A stretch of DNA of 64,000 bases from Comamonas halotolerans (GTDB lineage: Bacteria; Pseudomonadota; Gammaproteobacteria; Burkholderiales; Burkholderiaceae_C), in NCBI RefSeq assembly GCF_030162935.1, contig NZ_JASAUZ010000001.1, positions 62,001 through 126,000 of the forward strand. The letters run 5' to 3'. The position numbers were made by a program, and so were the translations under genes. Positions 9,554 to 18,848 of the stretch are shown here, piece after piece (the stretch's first letter is position 1; every line of letters starts with the position of its first letter). The notes beneath the pieces were generated by a model. It was not told where the DNA came from. It made no database searches and worked only from the letters and a program-made list of their open reading frames with translations.

Positions 9554-10510
9554 GTGGAGTACAAGGATTACTACCAAATCCTCGGTGTTGCCAAAGACGC
9601 CAGTGCCGAGGACATCAAAAAGGCCTTTCGCAAACTGGCCCGCAAATACCACCCCGATATCAGCAAAGAGCCCGACGCAGCCGAAAAAATGGCAGAGGTC
9701 AACGAAGCCAATGCCGTGCTCTCTGACCCGGAAAAGCGCAAAGCCTATGACCAGCTAGGCGATGCCAGCCAGTACCGTCAGTCAGATGCAGGTTTTCAGC
9801 CACCGCCAGGCTGGGACAGCCAGAACTTTCACTTCCGCCAAAGCAGCGAAGGCGCCCCCAATCACACCGACTACAGCAGCTTTTTTGAAGAGTTGTTTGG
9901 CCGCGCGCAAAATGCTCGCCGCCGAGGCCCACCACCCGATATGCGCGGCCAGGATCAACACGCAAGCATTGAGCTGGACTTGCCTGACAGCTACAACGGA
10001 GGTATGCGCGTGCTGCGTTTGCGTGGCGTGCGCCTGGATGCCCAAGGCCATGCGGTGGAGGACGAAAGAGAGCTGCAAGTCACCATTCCCAAGGGTGTTT
10101 ACGAAGGCCAGATGATTCGCCTAGCTGGTCAAGGGATGCCAGGCTATGGACAAGCAGAGCCCGGAGATCTTCTGCTGGAGGTGCGCTTCAAAGATGACAA
10201 GCGCTGGCATGTGCAAGGCAAGGATGTGTATCAGCAGCTGCCACTGGCACCATGGGAAGCAGCCTTGGGTGGGCCTGTGGAATTTGACACGCTGGCAGGC
10301 CCGCTTGAGATCAACATACCTGCGAGTACACAAACAGGACGCAAACTGCGCGTCAAAGGCAAGGGCCTGCCCAGCCGCACCCCTGGCGATTTGTATCTGG
10401 TTGTCCAGATCATAGTGCCTCCGGTGTTTAACGATGCGCAACGCCAAGCCTACGAAACCCTGTCCAAGGCCTTTGAAGGCCGTAACCCTCGTACAGGAGA
10501 CACCGCATGA
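9554..10510 (+). CDS. cbpA: Curved-DNA-binding protein, DnaJ-class co-chaperone
   Basis: CbpA is an Hsp40-type co-chaperone that stimulates DnaK ATPase and binds curved DNA in Escherichia coli. The J domain ([22 protein letters not shown]) contains the HPD tripeptide ([12 protein letters not shown]). It is followed by a Gly/Phe-poor linker and two beta-sandwich C-terminal domains, with no zinc finger, as expected for CbpA rather than DnaJ. GTG 9554 is chosen because CAGGAG lies seven bases upstream and the family starts at this residue. An in-frame ATG at 9524 is an alternative. cbpM overlaps its stop by four bases. Confidence 0.92.
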   Translation: MEYKDYYQILGVAKDASAEDIKKAFRKLARKYHPDISKEPDAAEKMAEVNEANAVLSDPEKRKAYDQLGDASQYRQSDAGFQPPPGWDSQNFHFRQSSEGAPNHTDYSSFFEELFGRAQNARRRGPPPDMRGQDQHASIELDLPDSYNGGMRVLRLRGVRLDAQGHAVEDERELQVTIPKGVYEGQMIRLAGQGMPGYGQAEPGDLLLEVRFKDDKRWHVQGKDVYQQLPLAPWEAALGGPVEFDTLAGPLEINIPASTQTGRKLRVKGKGLPSRTPGDLYLVVQIIVPPVFNDAQRQAYETLSKAFEGRNPRTGDTA

Positions 10511-10821
10511 ATCCCGTCTTCTACACCCCACCCGACATCCTGGATTCCGAAGCGCTCAGCCTGGAGCAACTGGCTCATGCCTGCAGCATGGAGCCGCAAT
10601 GGGTGGTTGAACGCGTGAGCACCGGCGTGCTGCAGTGTGATGAGACCGACAGCATGCCGCCCAATGCCACACACGCATGGCGATTCAGCACCCACACCGT
10701 GATTCGTGCCCGCAGAATCGCACAACTGGAGCGGACTTTTGACGCAGACCCTGAACTGGCAGCCTTGACGGCTGACCTGATGGAAGAGGTACGGCAACTG
10801 CGGCGCAGACTCAAAATCTGA
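10507..10821 (+). CDS. cbpM: Chaperone modulator CbpM
   Basis: CbpM is a small inhibitor that binds the J domain of CbpA. The 104-residue protein has a MerR-like N-terminal helix-turn-helix region ([24 protein letters not shown]) and a C-terminal coiled-coil-like segment ([37 protein letters not shown]). The ATG overlaps the cbpA stop in an ATGA arrangement, which indicates translational coupling. Identity rests on this pairing and the family pattern. Confidence 0.9.
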   Translation: MNPVFYTPPDILDSEALSLEQLAHACSMEPQWVVERVSTGVLQCDETDSMPPNATHAWRFSTHTVIRARRIAQLERTFDADPELAALTADLMEEVRQLRRRLKI

Positions 10822-10839
10822 CTTCAGGCATACCCTTTC

Positions 10840-10876
10840 AAACAGCCGCAAGCGCCTGATGACTTGCGGCTGTTTT
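10840..10876 (+). terminator. Terminator after cbpAM
   Basis: AAACAGCCGCAAG pairs with CTTGCGGCTGTTT over 13 bp around a 10-base loop and is followed by a short T-run. Confidence 0.87.
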
Positions 10877-10975
10877 GTGTGCATTGCGCCACGTCCTGCC
10901 GCATCCCGGATAATTCGTTCTTGATCTCGACAGGCCTGCCGCTACAGTGCCCGTTCACCACAAGGAATTTGAGTT

Positions 10976-13666
10976 TTGTCCACCTCCGACGTTTCCACGC
11001 ACAAGCCGAACAACAACAGCGTGCAGACCCCAGCCTCGCCTTTTGACGCCCCATTGGAGAGTCACACTCCCATGATGGCGCAATACATTCGCCTAAAAAA
11101 AGACTATCCCGATACCCTGGTGCTCTACCGTATGGGCGACTTCTACGAGGTCTTTTGGGAAGATGCCGAAAAGGCTGCACGCCTGCTGGACATCACCTTG
11201 ACCACACGCGGTCAGTCTGCGGGCTTTCCGGTGGCCATGGCTGGCGTTCCCTTCCATGCGCTGGAAGGCTATCTGGCACGCCTGATCAAAATGGGAGAGT
11301 CCGTCGCTATCTGCGAGCAAGTCGGAGAGGTTGGAGCCAGCAAAGGTCCTGTGGAGCGCAAGGTCGTGCGTGTGGTCACGCCCGGCACATTGACCGATAG
11401 TGAGCTGCTCAGCGACAAGCAAGAAGCCGTGCTGATTGCATTGCACACAGCCGGGCGCCAGCGCTGCGGTCTGGCCTGGATGAGTGTCACCCAAGGCCGT
11501 ATCCATTTGGCCGAGTGTGAACAGGACGAACTCGGTGAATGGCTGGCACGCATTGCCCCCAGCGAAGTGATTTACAGCGCAGGCGTGACCGAGCGTTTTG
11601 AACAAGGCTTGTTTGCGCTCAAGCACAATGGCTCCATTGCCTGTCCACTCTCTCCGCGCCCTGACTGGCAATTCGACACAGGCCTGGGCGAACGCAAGCT
11701 GCTGGAGTTACTGGGCGCTGCCAGCCTCAAAGCGTGGGAGGCCCAGGATCTTCCTCTGGCTCATGCTGCCAGTGCTGCCCTGCTGAGCTATGCAGAACAT
11801 ACACAAGGGCGCAACCTGACGCATATCCATAGCGTGCAGGTGCAGCGTGATGACCAGCTCATCAATCTGCCACCCACCACCCGCCGCAATCTGGAGCTGG
11901 TGAAAACCTTGCGTGGAGAAGACAGCCCGACGCTGTTTTCACTGCTCGACAGCTGCATGACCGGCATGGGCAGCCGTTTGCTCAAAAGCTGGCTTTTGGA
12001 GCCCAAGCGTGACCGCGCTGATGCCATTGCACGCCTGGGTGCCACGGAAGTGCTGCGCGGCAGCGATGCGCTAGGCGGCCTCATGCCCTGGCAAGCGCTG
12101 CGTGCCGAACTCAAAGGTGTCAGCGATGTGGAACGCATCACCGCGCGCACTGCGCTGCGTCAGGTCCGCCCGCGTGAACTGGTGGCTTTGGGTAAGACGC
12201 TGCAAAAAGCACAACTGCTTGCGCAGACCCAGTCCTCTCCATCGGCCTATCTGAACCAGATCTTCCAGGACCTGGTGCCACCGCAAGGTTGCGCTGAGTT
12301 GCTCACCGCGGCCATCATGGAAGAACCCTCTGCACTGGTGCGCGACGGTGGTGTGATTGCCCAAGGCTTTGATGCTGAACTGGACGAGTTGCGCAGCATC
12401 CAGGAGAACTGCGACGAGTTTCTGCTGGAGCTGGAAGCCAAGGAAAAGCTGTTCACCAATATTCCGAACCTGCGCGTGCAGTTCAACAAGGTGCATGGTT
12501 TCTACATTGAAATCACCAACAGCTACAAAGACATGGTGCCCGCGCACTACCAGCGCCGCCAGACGCTCAAGAACGCCGAGCGCTACATCACCCCTGAGCT
12601 CAAAGCCTTTGAAGACAAGGCACTGTCTGCCCAGGAGCGCGGCCTGCAACGCGAAAAACTGCTGTACGAACAAGTTCTGGATCAGCTTCAGCCCCATGTT
12701 CCGGACCTCACGCGTGTCGCGCAAGCCATTGCTGCGCTGGACGTGCTGTGTACGCTGGCCGAGCGCTCGCTCACGCTGAACTGGAGCAAACCCGAATTCA
12801 GCTCCGTACCCTGCATCGAGATTGACGCCGGTCGCCATCCCGTGGTGGAAGCGCGCATGGCGGAAACCTCCAGCGGCAGCTTTATCGCCAACCACACCCG
12901 CATGAATGTGAACACGCGCATGCAGATCATTACCGGCCCCAACATGGGTGGTAAATCGACTTACATGCGCCAAGTGGCTTTGATTGTGCTGCTGGCCAGC
13001 ATGGGCAGCTATGTACCAGCCGCAGCCTGCAGACTGGGGCCAATCGATGCCATTCACACCCGCATTGGCGCGGCAGATGATCTGGCCAACGCCCAGTCCA
13101 CCTTCATGATGGAGATGACCGAGGCCGCACAGATCCTGCACGCAGCCACTCCGCACAGTCTGGTTTTGATGGATGAGATTGGTCGTGGTACCAGCACATT
13201 TGATGGCCTGGCCCTGGCCAGCGGCATTGCCGCGCAACTGCATGACCGCACCAAGGCATTCACCTTGTTTGCGACCCATTACTTTGAACTGACTGAACTG
13301 CCTGCCAAAGCCAAGTCTGCGGTGAATGTGCATGTAGGTGCCGCAGAGTCTGGCAGCGATATTGTGTTTCTGCACGAAATCCAGCCAGGCCCTGCCAGCC
13401 GCAGCTATGGTGTGCAAGTGGCCAAGCTGGCCGGCATGCCCGCTGCCGTGCTCAACCATGCGCGCCACACTCTCGAAGCCCTGGAAGCTCGTGACGATGC
13501 AAGCAAAGAACAGGTGGACCTTTTTGCCGCTCCGCCCATGCCCGCATCCGCGCTGCAAGCGACTCCAGTGGAAGATGCGCTCTCCCAAATCAATCCTGAT
13601 GCACTGAGCCCGCGCGAAGCGCTGGAAGCCTTGTATCAACTCAAAAAACTGGCCCAGCGCAACTAA
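10976..13666 (+). CDS. mutS: DNA mismatch repair protein MutS
   Basis: MutS recognises base mismatches and starts methyl-directed repair. The mismatch-reading Phe-x-Glu motif lies in [10 protein letters not shown] near residue 50. The ATPase carries Walker A ([13 protein letters not shown], near residue 655) and the Walker B/signature region ([14 protein letters not shown]). It ends in a dimerisation/helix region ([18 protein letters not shown]). The length is 896 residues. The family's HTPMMxQY segment is preceded by about 30 residues, so the TTG at 10976, with AAGGA ten bases upstream, is the likely start. Confidence 0.95.
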   Translation: MSTSDVSTHKPNNNSVQTPASPFDAPLESHTPMMAQYIRLKKDYPDTLVLYRMGDFYEVFWEDAEKAARLLDITLTTRGQSAGFPVAMAGVPFHALEGYLARLIKMGESVAICEQVGEVGASKGPVERKVVRVVTPGTLTDSELLSDKQEAVLIALHTAGRQRCGLAWMSVTQGRIHLAECEQDELGEWLARIAPSEVIYSAGVTERFEQGLFALKHNGSIACPLSPRPDWQFDTGLGERKLLELLGAASLKAWEAQDLPLAHAASAALLSYAEHTQGRNLTHIHSVQVQRDDQLINLPPTTRRNLELVKTLRGEDSPTLFSLLDSCMTGMGSRLLKSWLLEPKRDRADAIARLGATEVLRGSDALGGLMPWQALRAELKGVSDVERITARTALRQVRPRELVALGKTLQKAQLLAQTQSSPSAYLNQIFQDLVPPQGCAELLTAAIMEEPSALVRDGGVIAQGFDAELDELRSIQENCDEFLLELEAKEKLFTNIPNLRVQFNKVHGFYIEITNSYKDMVPAHYQRRQTLKNAERYITPELKAFEDKALSAQERGLQREKLLYEQVLDQLQPHVPDLTRVAQAIAALDVLCTLAERSLTLNWSKPEFSSVPCIEIDAGRHPVVEARMAETSSGSFIANHTRMNVNTRMQIITGPNMGGKSTYMRQVALIVLLASMGSYVPAAACRLGPIDAIHTRIGAADDLANAQSTFMMEMTEAAQILHAATPHSLVLMDEIGRGTSTFDGLALASGIAAQLHDRTKAFTLFATHYFELTELPAKAKSAVNVHVGAAESGSDIVFLHEIQPGPASRSYGVQVAKLAGMPAAVLNHARHTLEALEARDDASKEQVDLFAAPPMPASALQATPVEDALSQINPDALSPREALEALYQLKKLAQRN

Positions 13667-13739
13667 GCCTTCTCTGACACCAGCCAAGGCAAGCGAGCAC
13701 TACACTTGCTTGCTAAAGCAGCTTTCTGACTGACACATC

Positions 13740-14561
13740 ATGACCTACTGTATCGCCATCAAGCTGGACGCTGGCCTTGTCTTTCTGTCCGATTCGCGCA
13801 CCAACGCAGGTCTCGACCAGATCAACTCCTTTCGCAAGATGATGATTTACGAGAAGACTGGTGATCGCTTTATGGCGCTGCTGTCCGCAGGCAATCTGTC
13901 GATTTCTCAATCCGTGCGCGAACTGCTGCAAAGCATGTCAATCCGCGACGATGCCACCGGTGAAGTTTTGAACATCTGGAATGCCACCAGCATGTTTGAT
14001 GCAGCCCGAGTGCTCGGTGCGGCGGTGCGTCACGTGTACGACCGCGATGGTGCCGCACTTAAGCGTGCAGGCGTCGACTTCAATGTCTCCATGCTGTTTG
14101 GAGGCCAGATTCAGGGCGAAGGCATGCGCCTGTTTCAGGTGTACTCAGCCGGCAATTTCATTGAGGCCACGGCAGAGACGCCTTACTTTCAGATTGGTGA
14201 AGCCAAGTACGGCAAGCCGGTGCTGGACCGGGTGCTCACCCCCGAACTGCCTTTGGATGAAGCAGCAAAATGCGCGCTGGTTTCCATGGACAGCACGCTC
14301 AAATCCAACCTCTCCGTCGGTCTGCCGCTGGACTTGGCGGTCTATGACGCCAACAGCTACACCTGCTCCAAACTGGTGTGCATTGATGAGCACAACCCCT
14401 ACTTTCAAATGCTGCGCAGCAACTGGGGAGCGCGCTTGCGCGCCGTGTTTGACAGCATTGAGGATCCCCAGTGGTTCGGGGGCAACAGCACCGTCCCGCT
14501 GGTGACGGACAAACCAAACCCCATCAAGAAAATCACTACTCCTGAAGAGAAACTCGTCTGA
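13740..14561 (+). CDS. Anbu-type proteasome-related peptidase
   Basis: This is an N-terminal-nucleophile hydrolase of the Anbu (ancestral beta subunit) family, related to HslV and the 20S beta subunit. It begins MTYCIAIKLDAGLVFLSDSRTNAG. Removal of Met would expose Thr1, and the Asp/Ser pattern DSRTNAG matches the proteasomal active-site strand. The 273-residue length is typical. Family members assemble into rings or helical oligomers, and their native substrate is unknown. The partners seen beside many Anbu genes (circularly permuted ATP-grasp, alpha-E, transglutaminase-like) are absent here; the next gene is an alpha/beta hydrolase. Confidence 0.85.
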   Translation: MTYCIAIKLDAGLVFLSDSRTNAGLDQINSFRKMMIYEKTGDRFMALLSAGNLSISQSVRELLQSMSIRDDATGEVLNIWNATSMFDAARVLGAAVRHVYDRDGAALKRAGVDFNVSMLFGGQIQGEGMRLFQVYSAGNFIEATAETPYFQIGEAKYGKPVLDRVLTPELPLDEAAKCALVSMDSTLKSNLSVGLPLDLAVYDANSYTCSKLVCIDEHNPYFQMLRSNWGARLRAVFDSIEDPQWFGGNSTVPLVTDKPNPIKKITTPEEKLV

Positions 14562-14593
14562 AGCACTCAGCGCCTGCGTGCTTCCACCAATGC

Positions 14594-15424
14594 ATGCAAC
14601 CGCTGATCTTTTCTCACGCCAACAGTTTTCCGGCCAGCACCTATCAACTGCTGTTCACGCTGTTGCGCGAGCGTGGTTTTGACGTCCATGCGATTGATCG
14701 ATTCGGTCACGACACACACTACCCTGTCACCAACAACTGGCCCCATTTGGTGCAGCAACTCAAGGATTTTGCGGATCCGCTGATTCAACGCTGGGGCCAA
14801 CCAGCCTTTCTGGTGGGGCACTCGCTGGGCGGTTTTCTGAGCATCATGGTGGCGGCGCAGTATCCGCAGTTGGCCAAAGGCGTGCTGCTGCTCGACTCTC
14901 CCTTGATCAGCGGCTGGCGCGCCACCTCGCTTGAAATGGCCAAACGCACGCAACTGGTAGCCAATATATCTCCCGGCAAGGTCAGCCGTAAACGCCGCAA
15001 TCTATGGAACAGTCGCGAAGAGGCCTTGACCATGTTTCAAGCCAAGAAATCCTTCGCCCGCTGGCATCCGCAAATGCTGCAAGACTATGTCGAGCACGGC
15101 TTGAGCCCCACCAATGATGGCCGCATGACTCTGCACTTCACACGGGAAGAAGAGACCGCCATCTACAACACCTTGCCCCATAACCTCAATGCCATGCTAC
15201 GCCGCCATCCCTTGCGTTGCCCTGCAGCATTCATTGGCGGCATGCACTCCAAAGAAATGAAGCAAGTGGGCATGGACCTGACCCAGCGCATCACACATGG
15301 ACGCACCATGATGGTCGATGGCAGCCACCTTTTCCCCATGGAGCAGCCACATATGACGGCCGCCGCCATTGAGGCCAGCTTGCTGAATCTGCAAGCTGCC
15401 ATTGATTGGCACAACAAGCCCTAA
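14594..15424 (+). CDS. Alpha/beta-hydrolase fold protein
   Basis: The protein has the alpha/beta-hydrolase architecture. The oxyanion-strand region is LIFSHANSFPASTYQ and the nucleophile elbow is VGHSLGGF, with Ser near residue 78. An acidic segment and a C-terminal His (MVDGSHLFPMEQPH) complete a plausible catalytic triad. At 276 residues it is a normal single-domain enzyme with no signal peptide. It lies 32 bases after the Anbu gene on the same strand and may be cotranscribed with it. The substrate is unknown; an esterase-like activity is the most that can be said. Confidence 0.8.
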   Translation: MQPLIFSHANSFPASTYQLLFTLLRERGFDVHAIDRFGHDTHYPVTNNWPHLVQQLKDFADPLIQRWGQPAFLVGHSLGGFLSIMVAAQYPQLAKGVLLLDSPLISGWRATSLEMAKRTQLVANISPGKVSRKRRNLWNSREEALTMFQAKKSFARWHPQMLQDYVEHGLSPTNDGRMTLHFTREEETAIYNTLPHNLNAMLRRHPLRCPAAFIGGMHSKEMKQVGMDLTQRITHGRTMMVDGSHLFPMEQPHMTAAAIEASLLNLQAAIDWHNKP

Positions 15425-15537
15425 CGCTGTGCGACAGCCCTCAATAAAACCCTGGGTACCATGTGCTTTGCCCACGCTCAGTTAACTCAAAAATTTCCAC
15501 TGGCTATTCTTTGCATTCGTTGATGAAAGCACAAGAA

Positions 15538-15906
15538 ATGGCCCTTGATTACCTTGATTTTGAATACAGCGAAGATGAAGACGGCAACGGCAGCTGGGAC
15601 GCAATGGCCAGTGTCACCGACAACCGCTGGACCGCGCTACTCGAGGAAGTATCCCAGGTGTTGCAATGGGCCGTCCACGACTTCCCTGGGCGACGCGCTT
15701 CGCTGGATGATGGCGGTGACTGGGATTACGACTTGAGCGCCCAAGAGGATGACAGCGGCCGTACGCTGGACATCCGCTGGGACAAAAACAAGGATGCAGT
15801 CCATGCGGAAATGCCACAAGCCGGCAGTTACACCACACTCACGCTGACGCTTACCGGCAATGCGGCCTTTGGCAACGCACTGCGCCAGGCATTTGCTTTG
15901 GACTGA
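15538..15906 (+). CDS. Small acidic protein of unknown function
   Basis: I do not recognise this family. The protein of about 122 residues begins MALDYLDFEYSEDEDGNGSWDAMASV and is rich in Asp and Glu. The middle (DWDYDLSAQEDDSG) and the C-terminal alternating Thr/Leu strand (YTTLTLTLTGNAAFGNALRQAF) suggest a small alpha/beta fold. Codon use resembles the neighbouring core genes, which argues that it is real. ATG 15523 is an alternative start that adds five residues; neither has a clear ribosome-binding site. It is the last core-like gene before the left copy of the direct repeat. Confidence 0.65.
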   Translation: MALDYLDFEYSEDEDGNGSWDAMASVTDNRWTALLEEVSQVLQWAVHDFPGRRASLDDGGDWDYDLSAQEDDSGRTLDIRWDKNKDAVHAEMPQAGSYTTLTLTLTGNAAFGNALRQAFALD

Positions 15907-15935
15907 GAGGAAGTGCCGTTACCAAATCCTGTCGC

Positions 15936-15957
15936 AAAATAAAGCATAACCTGTCCG
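15936..15957 (+). repeat. Left copy of a 22-nt direct repeat
   Basis: The core AAGCATAACCTGTCCG is identical to the copy at 35438-35459. The 22-nt unit differs at one base (AAAATA versus AAAATC before the core). Looser similarity (TGTCSCAAA) continues about 10 bases further left. The two copies bracket the 16-35 kb accessory block. Confidence 0.7.
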
Positions 15958-16002
15958 CATCTATAGGTGCTTTTTTGCTTTCAAGGTTCAGAACTTACCC
16001 GA

Positions 16003-16704
16003 CTACTCACTGCTACCCAATAAGATAGCTGCAAGATCGACCTCCGGCTCTTGGATGTCGTCCAAATTCATAGCATGTTCAATATGCAATAAATGCTGTT
16101 CCATGCATTCTCTGGCCGCCGCAACATCACCTGCCTCAATGCATTCCAACAACTGTGCATGTTCATCGTGAGGGCAAGCTGACTTGGTCGGCGTCTCAAA
16201 TGTCAGAATGGCCAAACAGGTCAGTGGGGTTAACTCTTTTACCAGTCGAAGCAATAGGCTGCTGCCAGATAGCTCAGCTAGCAAGACGTGAAACTCACCC
16301 GAGAGCCTCACAGCTTGGCGTCGGTCCCCGACCTTACGCGCTTGCTGCTCCGCAAGCAGGCAGGCTTTCAGCCTTTGCAACACTTCCTTGGCACCCTCCG
16401 CTTGCATTCGTTTAATCACGCGCTCCACCGCGGCAGCTTCCAGTGTGCGGCGGATCCAGAGCACGTCTTTGGCTTCTTGTGCCGAGGGTTGCGAGACAAA
16501 TGCACCACGATTAGGAAACAAAGTCACCAGTTGTTGAACGGCCAAACGCTGTAGCACGCTCCGCACTTGCGTACGACTCACATTGAAAAGCTCTGCTACA
16601 CGCTCTTCTGACAATTTGGTACCTGGCATTAACCGATGCTCTACGATGGCGTTGTAAACATTTTGATAGATATCGGCTGAACCCACTGCTTTTTTTGAGG
16701 CCAT
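16003..16704 (-). CDS. GntR-family (FCD subfamily) transcriptional regulator
   Basis: This is a ligand-responsive repressor or activator. It has an N-terminal winged helix (KLSEERVAELFNVSRTQVRSVLQRLAVQQLV, near residues 32-62) and an all-helical FCD ligand domain containing the His/Asp pattern expected for metal and organic-acid binding (GEFHVLLAELSG, HDEHAQLLECIEAGD). ATG 16704 with AGGAGA upstream gives 233 residues; the frame is open further. It lies downstream of the FAH-fold gene on the same strand, beside a TauABC-like transporter. It is a likely local regulator of the block and a paralogue of the regulator at 30031. Confidence 0.88.
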   Translation of the reverse strand: MASKKAVGSADIYQNVYNAIVEHRLMPGTKLSEERVAELFNVSRTQVRSVLQRLAVQQLVTLFPNRGAFVSQPSAQEAKDVLWIRRTLEAAAVERVIKRMQAEGAKEVLQRLKACLLAEQQARKVGDRRQAVRLSGEFHVLLAELSGSSLLLRLVKELTPLTCLAILTFETPTKSACPHDEHAQLLECIEAGDVAAARECMEQHLLHIEHAMNLDDIQEPEVDLAAILLGSSE

Positions 16705-16760
16705 ATTTTTATGTCTCCTACCTAAACATATTCTGCTGACTAGAAACTCATTGCAAAGCA

Positions 16761-17555
16761 TCAGCTAGCTTCTGCAAATTGCATGTTGACCTCTCCTATC
16801 GCATCAAATGCAACGCGCACAGTCTGTCCCGGCAAGGCATGCAAGATCTGGCACCAGCTGCCTGTGGTAACGATGGTGCCAGCTTCCACCACGCCCCAGT
16901 GCTGCGTGGCATGCAGCAGCCATGGGAGCAACACATGGCTTGGATCGCCCAGAGGATGGGAGCCTTGGAAAACGTGAGCTTCCCCTCCTCCCAGTTCCAC
17001 CCGGCAGATTTGTGAAGACCAGTCGCGAGGAGCATAAGGTTGCCACATATCAGCAACCACCAATCCGCCATGACTCAAACGATCGATCTGAAGCATGGCC
17101 AACGGCGATTGCAATTGCTGTGTCCACCGCGAATCGACCCATTCAATCGACACCGTCATCGCACCCACAACGGAATGCACGCTGTCAGAATCCAGTGCCA
17201 GTACCTGCTGCTGATCAAGCGTTTGGTCAATGCGCAATGCAATTTCGGCTTCCACGCCATGGAGCGAGCACACAGGTTGTGCCATCCGTACCGGAGGCTG
17301 CTGAGGTGTATGCAGCCAGACACCTTCTGCTGGTAGAGGTGCATGAAACAAGGGACGATCCAGAGAAGGCCCGCCCGACTTCCAGAATTTGGGAGCTTGT
17401 CCCCTGCGCCACCCATCCATGGCCGCCGCAGTTTGAAGATGGGTCAGCACATCAACATTGTGCGGAAAGTCTGAGACATCCACCGTCAATCCATGAGCGC
17501 GAGCATGGCGCAAGGCGGTGATTGTTTCAGAGGCTGGGCGACTAGCAATTGTCAT
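16761..17555 (-). CDS. FAH-fold hydratase/decarboxylase-like protein (2-keto-4-pentenoate hydratase type)
   Basis: The protein resembles the fumarylacetoacetate hydrolase superfamily, in particular the MhpD/2-keto-4-pentenoate hydratase branch. The metal-binding Glu-x-Glu is visible in HGVEAEIALRI near residue 108. The C-terminal half has the beta-rich pattern of the fold, ending TIVTTGSWCQILHALPGQTVRVAF. The length is 264 residues from ATG 17555. Such enzymes hydrate, tautomerise or decarboxylate small oxo-acids. Its position beside ring-opening hydrolases suggests a late step acting on a linear acid. Exact activity is unknown. Confidence 0.7.
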   Translation of the reverse strand: MTIASRPASETITALRHARAHGLTVDVSDFPHNVDVLTHLQTAAAMDGWRRGQAPKFWKSGGPSLDRPLFHAPLPAEGVWLHTPQQPPVRMAQPVCSLHGVEAEIALRIDQTLDQQQVLALDSDSVHSVVGAMTVSIEWVDSRWTQQLQSPLAMLQIDRLSHGGLVVADMWQPYAPRDWSSQICRVELGGGEAHVFQGSHPLGDPSHVLLPWLLHATQHWGVVEAGTIVTTGSWCQILHALPGQTVRVAFDAIGEVNMQFAEAS

Positions 17556-17558
17556 CTT

Positions 17559-17587
17559 GTATTCAATACCTTTACTAATTGAATACA
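17559..17587. promoter_or_regulatory. Palindromic operator candidate in divergent promoter
   Basis: TGTATTCAAT and ATTGAATACA form a perfect 10-bp inverted repeat with a 9-base spacer. It lies between the FAH-fold gene and the transporter operon, just upstream of the FAH-fold start. A related half-site, ATTGAATACC, occurs at 27624 upstream of the potA-like gene. Confidence 0.6.
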
Positions 17588-17819
17588 TAGAAATGCATTT
17601 TTTGTGCCTATGCATCAAAGGCAGACCCATACATTGGTTTCGCAGAATGCACCAATATCAATCAGCAATCTCAGTAGGCACGATTTTGTGCGAAACAATC
17701 ACCTTGATCGTGCAAAATCAATTAACAGATCGTATCCAATGTCTATTCACATTGAATCCTAAATTGGCATAACGATTGCATGGAAGCCGTGCCTACAGCT
17801 TTTTCATAAGGACACTTCC

Positions 17820-18833
17820 ATGTTGAAACGTACCGTCAAATCCTTAGCCCTGGTTGCCACCCTGAGCAGTGTATGGGCCATGAACACCTGTGCCATGGCG
17901 GCTGAAAGCATCAAGCTCGGCTATGCCAAGTGCGCACATTGCTCGGCTGTCTCTCTGGTGCCTGCGCAAGCTGAAAATGGCGTGCAGATTGAGGGAATCA
18001 ACTTCAATACGGGCAATGACGTGCTGACTGCCCTGGTTTCCAAAAACCTCGATGTGGCACAGGTCACTTACCTGCACTTCGTGACGGCACTGGACAAGGG
18101 CTTTGACGTGGTCGCCATTTCGGGCCAGATCAATGGTGGCTCGCGCATGCTGATGGCCAGCAGCCTGGGGTTGGCTGCGGAAGACTGGGACGGACTGAAA
18201 AAGAAAATTGCCGAATTCAAGGCCCAGGGCAAACCATTCCGCGTCGGTGCTTCGCGTGGCAATGCACAGGACTTGCACATGCGCGGCACCTTTGCCAAGC
18301 ACGGCATTGACGTCAACAAGGATGTTCAGTTCATCAACATTCCCAACCCCGCCGATCACCTGCAGGCACTGCGCCGTGGCGAAGTGGAAATGGTCAGTTC
18401 TGTGGATCCTTTTGCAGCACAGATTGTTCTGACCGATGCCGCCAAGCTGTTCAGTTACCCCTATGACCAGGCTGCAGGCAAGCTCTCCAACCTGATCGTG
18501 ACGCGCTCGGACGTACTCAAGAGCAAGCCCGAAGCAGTGCTGGAAGCCGTACGCGGCGTGGTGAAGGTGAACAAGGTCCTGGAAAAAGAACAGCCCCTGT
18601 TTGTGGACACCATTCAGAAGGCAACCGGACTGTCGCCAGAGATTGCCAAGGGTTCGGTGAGCAATCTCTACCCAGACCATCAGATGTACCGTGCGTCGAC
18701 AAAGGCCATTGCCAAGATGATGTATGACCTGAAATACGTGCGCACCGATGTGTCACCGCTGGTGGACAAGGCGATGGATTACAGCTTCCTCGAAAAAATC
18801 TCTGGCCAGCCTAAGAGCAGCCTGGGTTACTAA
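17820..18833 (+). CDS. ABC transporter substrate-binding protein (TauA/SsuA-like, NMT1 family)
   Basis: This is the periplasmic binding component of a sulfonate/nitrate/pyrimidine-type importer. A Sec signal peptide covers about residues 1-28 (hydrophobic LALVATLSSVWAMNTCAMA, cleavage after AMA). The mature protein opens IKLGYAKCAHCSAVSLVPAQ, an NMT1-like first strand with an unusual CxxC. GRGD-like and VDPFAAQ segments of the family follow. AAGGA precedes ATG 17820. The permease and ATPase genes follow directly. In the family, ligands range from taurine to thiamine precursors; the block suggests an amide or ureide ligand (inference). Confidence 0.88.
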   Translation: MLKRTVKSLALVATLSSVWAMNTCAMAAESIKLGYAKCAHCSAVSLVPAQAENGVQIEGINFNTGNDVLTALVSKNLDVAQVTYLHFVTALDKGFDVVAISGQINGGSRMLMASSLGLAAEDWDGLKKKIAEFKAQGKPFRVGASRGNAQDLHMRGTFAKHGIDVNKDVQFINIPNPADHLQALRRGEVEMVSSVDPFAAQIVLTDAAKLFSYPYDQAAGKLSNLIVTRSDVLKSKPEAVLEAVRGVVKVNKVLEKEQPLFVDTIQKATGLSPEIAKGSVSNLYPDHQMYRASTKAIAKMMYDLKYVRTDVSPLVDKAMDYSFLEKISGQPKSSLGY

Positions 18834-18848
18834 TACAGCGAGGTTTTT

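Noticed and set aside
12071..13687. A 538-codon minus-strand open frame opposite mutS
   Set aside because: It is fully antisense to the conserved MutS ATPase region and its translation is His/Gln-rich without motifs.
17600..17760. Loose inverted repeat (CACGATTTTGTGC versus GATCGTGCAAAATC)
   Set aside because: The arms do not pair consistently when aligned. Only the 17559 palindrome is exact.
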